Origin: Marinibacterium anthonyi
GTDB lineage: Bacteria; Pseudomonadota; Alphaproteobacteria; Rhodobacterales; Rhodobacteraceae
NCBI GenBank assembly: GCA_003217735.2
Contig: CP031585.1
Location: 1-64,000 of the forward strand
Direction of reading: 5' to 3'
Length of the DNA stretch: 64,000 bases
This document shows, piece after piece, positions 62,186-64,000 of this stretch (the first letter of the stretch is position 1; each line of letters starts with the position of its first letter). A model generated the notes under the pieces. It made no database searches. It saw nothing but the letters and a program-made list of their open reading frames with translations, and was not told the origin of the DNA. The position numbers were made by a program, and so were the translations under genes.

Positions 62186-62827
62186 TCACCGGTCGGCGCG
62201 GATCCAGGCCTGTGCGCCCTGCAGGACAGCCGTGTGCACCGCCCGCCCGATCGCCTCGCCCAGGGCTGTGTGAAGCCCGGCGTAACACGCGGCCCCGTCG
62301 GGGGCCGCGACGGCCAGGCAATCGGTGCCTGTTCCCGTCGCGGGGCCATTGGGCAGGGGCCAGCCGGCGTCGATCACGGCGGTGGTGCGGGCCTGGACGG
62401 CGATGCTCAGCGCTTCGATCAGGGCGGTTTGGGACAGGCCGGCCGACAGCTGCACGGCGACGTTGATCGTGCCCCAGTCGCGCCCCGAATAATCCACCCG
62501 CGCGCCGACCCGTTCGGCGTTCGACAGCCCCGTGGTGGCGACGGCATGGGCGGTGATGTCATCGACCGTGGCGATGCATTGGGTGAAACGGGACACATCG
62601 CGCGAGGTCAGGAAGGCCACGGCATCGTCCGCGCCGCGCGCCGCCAGGTCCGTGGCGAACCAGTCGGTCACGTCCAGGTCGGGCGGCAGGTCGCTGTTGT
62701 GGACCTCGCGCCAGAGGATGCGGGTTGCCGTCACGAAGCCGGGCCGGTGCGGCGCCCAGCTAAGCACATTCTGCGGCGCGCCCAGGTCGAAGTCCAGCCA
62801 GGGCCGGTCCAGCGTGACGCGCGCCAT
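62186..62827 (-). CDS. cbiZ: Adenosylcobinamide amidohydrolase (CbiZ)
   Basis: The 213-residue product matches CbiZ, which cleaves the aminopropanol side chain of adenosylcobinamide or pseudo-cobamides to return cobyric acid to the salvage path. TTGLSNAERVGARVDY and GTGTDCLAVAAPDG are the characteristic segments. CbiZ is known from Rhodobacter, where it remodels pseudocobalamin. ATG 62827 overlaps the stop of the ATPase gene by one base. A GTG at 62830 is an alternative start. Confidence 0.85.
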   Translation of the reverse strand: MARVTLDRPWLDFDLGAPQNVLSWAPHRPGFVTATRILWREVHNSDLPPDLDVTDWFATDLAARGADDAVAFLTSRDVSRFTQCIATVDDITAHAVATTGLSNAERVGARVDYSGRDWGTINVAVQLSAGLSQTALIEALSIAVQARTTAVIDAGWPLPNGPATGTGTDCLAVAAPDGAACYAGLHTALGEAIGRAVHTAVLQGAQAWIRADR

Positions 62828-63582
62828 CACAGCACGCCGAGCGGCTGGAACACCGGCCCCTCCGGCGTCTGTTCGTGAAAGATGGATATGCCATAGGCCC
62901 GCGCCATCAAGTCGGGCGTCAGCACCTTGGCCGGGGGACCATCGGCCAGGATGCGGCCCCCGGCCAGCAGGATCAGCCGGGTGCAGTGGCGCGCGGCCAG
63001 CCCAAGGTCATGGAGCGAGGCAAAGACCGACCGGCCGTCGCGCGCGAGGTCGGCAAAGGCGGTCATGGTCGAGATCTGGTGCGCCGGGTCCAGCCCGGCG
63101 ACGGGTTCGTCCGCCATCAGCAGGGCGGTGTCCTGCGCCATGGCGCGGGCCAGAAGGGCGCGGGCCTGTTCGCCCCCCGACAGCCGCGAGGCGGCGCGCT
63201 GGCGGAACGCCTCCAGCCCCATGCGGGCGATCACCCGGTCGACCAGCGCCTGGTCGGCGGGCGACAGGCGGGCGCCGGCGGGCAGATGCGGCGTGCGGCC
63301 CAGCGACACCAGCCGCTCCACGGTGATCGGCCAGGCGATCTCGCGTTGTTGGGGCATCCAGGCGGCGGCGCGGGCGCGGTCCCGGGGGGGCAGGGTGGCG
63401 AGCGACGAAGTGCCCTGCGCCGGGATCAGGCCAAGGGCGGCACGCATCAGGCTGGTCTTGCCGGCGCCGTTGGGGCCCAGCAGGCCGACGAATTCGCCCG
63501 CCCCGATGGTCAGCGACACGTCGTGCAGCACGGGCCGGTCGCGCAGCGTCAGCGACAGGTTCTGCAGCGTCAGCCCGGTCAT
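62827..63582 (-). CDS. Cobalamin/siderophore-type ABC transporter ATP-binding protein
   Basis: This 251-residue ATPase is of the BtuD/FecE/HmuV class. Walker A GPNGAGKTSLM, signature LSGGEQARALLARAMA, Walker B ALLMADEPVAGLD and the H-loop ASLHDLGLAARH are all intact. Adjacency to cbiZ and to a FecCD-type permease favours corrinoid uptake, but siderophore or haem import is formally possible. The start overlaps the permease stop by four bases (63579-63582). Confidence 0.9.
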   Translation of the reverse strand: MTGLTLQNLSLTLRDRPVLHDVSLTIGAGEFVGLLGPNGAGKTSLMRAALGLIPAQGTSSLATLPPRDRARAAAWMPQQREIAWPITVERLVSLGRTPHLPAGARLSPADQALVDRVIARMGLEAFRQRAASRLSGGEQARALLARAMAQDTALLMADEPVAGLDPAHQISTMTAFADLARDGRSVFASLHDLGLAARHCTRLILLAGGRILADGPPAKVLTPDLMARAYGISIFHEQTPEGPVFQPLGVL

Positions 63583-64000
63583 GCCAGCCCCTTGCGCGTC
63601 TTGTAGATGAGGTGCAGGAACAGCGGCGCGCCGACCAGCGCGGTCAGCACCCCCAGCTTCAGGTCGCGTTCGGGCAGGATCAGGCGCACGGCGATATCGG
63701 CCATCAGCAGCATGGCCGCCCCGCCAAGGGCGGACGCCTTCAGCAGGCGCGCCGGCTGGGCGCCGACGAAGGGGCGCAGGATGTGCGGCACCACCAGCCC
63801 GATGAACCCGATGGCGCCCGCAACGGCGGTTGCGGCGCCGACAAGGCAGGCGGTGCCCAGCACCAGCAGCAGGCGCATCCGGGGCAGGCGGATGCCCATG
63901 GTGGTCGCCGCGTCTTCGCCCAGCGTCAGCGCATCCAGCCCCCGGCCCATCGACAGCAGCAGCCCGGCGCCCAGCAGGCCGAAGGGCAGGAACAGCCAGA
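63579..64000 (-). CDS. FecCD/BtuC-family permease, partial (5' end beyond window)
   Basis: Only the C-terminal 140 or so residues are present. The frame enters from the window end without a start (an internal ATG at 63950 is not the true start). Sequences such as LGEDAATTMGIRLPRMRLLL, GAIGFIGLVVPHILRPFVG and the end LTALVGAPLFLHLIYKTRKG are hallmarks of FecCD-family permeases for siderophores and vitamin B12. With the ATPase and cbiZ it likely forms a corrinoid uptake system. The binding protein and any riboswitch would be outside the window. Confidence 0.92.
   Translation of the reverse strand, partial: WLFLPFGLLGAGLLLSMGRGLDALTLGEDAATTMGIRLPRMRLLLVLGTACLVGAATAVAGAIGFIGLVVPHILRPFVGAQPARLLKASALGGAAMLLMADIAVRLILPERDLKLGVLTALVGAPLFLHLIYKTRKGLA

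Overview
The window looks like the chromosomal origin side of a high-GC alphaproteobacterium of the order Rhodobacterales (Roseobacter-like). It opens at the first base of dnaA and runs dnaA-dnaN-recF-(VOC protein, GST)-gyrB, the usual replication-gene order of that group. No rRNA, tRNA, CRISPR array or complete insertion sequence was found.

Layout. 1-8 kb: replication and repair genes. 8-12.7 kb: an FAD/NAD(P)-binding protein and a NitT/TauT-type ABC importer (permease, binding protein, ATPase), closed by a strong shared terminator. 12.7-15.2 kb: a membrane-bound PQQ glucose dehydrogenase on the minus strand. 15.2-51.1 kb: a large exopolysaccharide (EPS) locus made of several plus- and minus-strand blocks separated by AT-rich spacers. 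51.1-52.4 kb: an MFS transporter. 52.6-56.8 kb: a cyoABCD quinol oxidase operon with an FNR-type box upstream. 57.0-64.0 kb: a methionine/cobalamin module: MetH split into two overlapping genes, a small DUF1413-like protein and a COG0523 (CobW-like) GTPase, facing a cbiZ-like and BtuCD-like salvage/uptake set that runs off the window end.

How the EPS genes fit together. An ExoY-like initiating glycosyl-phosphate transferase, at least five further glycosyltransferases, a Wzx-type flippase, a Wzy-type polymerase, a Wzc/ExoP-like co-polymerase and an export protein form a Wzx/Wzy-type pathway. Decoration genes (polysaccharide pyruvyl transferase family, acyltransferase 3, two sulfotransferases) predict an anionic polymer. 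A membrane-anchored clan GH-A-like glycosidase could trim it. A 1377-residue repeat protein with a type I secretion-like C-terminus is a candidate matrix protein.

The most unusual part is a minus-strand block at 22.6-29.7 kb. It holds a glucose-1-phosphate cytidylyltransferase, an epimerase/dehydratase fused in frame to a sugar C-methyltransferase, and two further C-methyltransferases, with 4-base gene overlaps. It looks like a pathway for a branched CDP-sugar. Its first gene sits immediately behind a 40-codon ORF and a canonical intrinsic terminator, an arrangement that suggests attenuation control.
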